In this document: piece by piece, positions 5,503-5,751 of the stretch
Layout: each line of letters starts with the position of its first letter
Position numbering within the stretch: position 1 is the stretch's first letter
Notes under the pieces: model-generated
Databases searched by the model: none
Seen by the model: only the letters and a program-made list of their open reading frames with translations
What the model was told of the DNA's origin: nothing
Translations under genes and position numbers: made by a program
From: Peptococcaceae bacterium
GTDB taxonomy: Bacteria; Bacillota; Desulfitobacteriia; Desulfitobacteriales; Syntrophobotulaceae
DNA: 5,751 nucleotides
Direction: 5' to 3'
Assembly (NCBI GenBank): GCA_012523535.1
Contig: JAAYII010000379.1
Coordinates: 1-5,751, forward strand

Positions 5503-5751
5503 ATGGCAAATGAGAAAAAAGGAATCACCGCACTGTTTGCATCGCTTTTGATATGGGGATTTCTCCCTATTTATTGGAAGCAGATGGTTCATGTAACGCC
5601 GGTACAAATTCTGGCGAATAGAATTATATGGTCATTTGTGTTTGTATATATAATCATAATTCTGCAAAAGAGATGGCGTGAATTTTTGTCCTTAAAAAGA
5701 GATAAAAATTTACTTTATTTGATAATGAGCGGTTTTGTGATAAGCCTGAAC
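5503..5751 (+). CDS. rarD: RarD-type EamA-family transporter, N-terminal fragment
   Basis: The first 83 codons of a drug/metabolite-superfamily permease; the gene continues past the window edge with the frame still open. Residues GITALFASLLIWGFLPIYWK (7-26) form helix 1, with the IWG-x-x-P-x-Y/F pattern typical of RarD. It is followed by the VTPVQILANRIIWSFVF stretch (31-47), which matches the PADEILTHRVIWS region of E. coli RarD. Helix 2 extends to about 54, a basic loop follows (QKRWREF, LKRDK), and helix 3 begins near 70. RarD proteins are about 300 aa with ten helices and sit in the cytoplasmic membrane; the substrate is not established. The ATG has a GGGAG site about 11 nt upstream (5487-5491). 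The 53-bp gap to glnS contains no evident terminator or strong promoter, so read-through from glnS is possible. Confidence 0.87.
   Translation, partial: MANEKKGITALFASLLIWGFLPIYWKQMVHVTPVQILANRIIWSFVFVYIIIILQKRWREFLSLKRDKNLLYLIMSGFVISLN

Noticed and set aside
5380..5607. Minus-strand 75-codon open frame with clustered cysteines
   Set aside because: It overlaps the end of glnS and the start of rarD on the opposite strand. Its only Cys cluster does not form a clear zinc motif, and both overlapped genes are well supported.
1..5751. CRISPR arrays, tRNA or rRNA genes, insertion sequences, attachment sites
   Set aside because: No regularly spaced repeats, cloverleaf-like segments, transposase motifs or terminal inverted repeats with target duplications were seen.

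Overview
The window looks like a low- to mid-GC Firmicute, most likely a Clostridia/Peptococcaceae-type anaerobe. This rests on strong GGAG-like ribosome binding sites, AT-rich spacers, TTG start use, and the style of the ZupT, polysaccharide-deacetylase/YkoP and GlnRS proteins. This is inference from memory of those families; no database was searched.

Layout, left to right. (1) Positions 2-223 (+) hold the C-terminal end of a ZIP-family metal transporter (ZupT-like), cut by the window edge. (2) Converging on it is a two-gene minus-strand operon, 2707 to 277. An MGDG-synthase/UgtP-like glycosyltransferase (382 aa, TTG start) is followed 16 bp later by a membrane-anchored NodB-type carbohydrate deacetylase with a YkoP-like C-terminal domain (421 aa). 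(3) An AT-rich divergent spacer (2708-2973) carries weak promoter-like elements and an imperfect hairpin. (4) Positions 2974-3552 (+) encode an unrecognised 192-aa single-pass membrane protein. (5) glnS, glutaminyl-tRNA synthetase, follows on the + strand and ends at 5449. Its most plausible start is a non-canonical ATA at 3728. (6) The first 83 codons of a RarD-type EamA transporter run off the right edge.

The glycosyltransferase and deacetylase are the only pair with an obvious functional link. One is expected to add a sugar to a lipid or other acceptor, and the other to remove an acetyl group from an N-acetylated sugar, suggesting a small envelope-glycolipid modification pathway. zupT, the 192-aa gene, glnS and rarD look like unrelated neighbours. 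I see no tRNA, rRNA, CRISPR, insertion sequence, phage or toxin-antitoxin signature. I found no convincing previously undescribed system. The best leads are the apparent AUA initiation codon of glnS, the membrane topology of the deacetylase, and an acidic insertion in the GlnRS anticodon-binding region.
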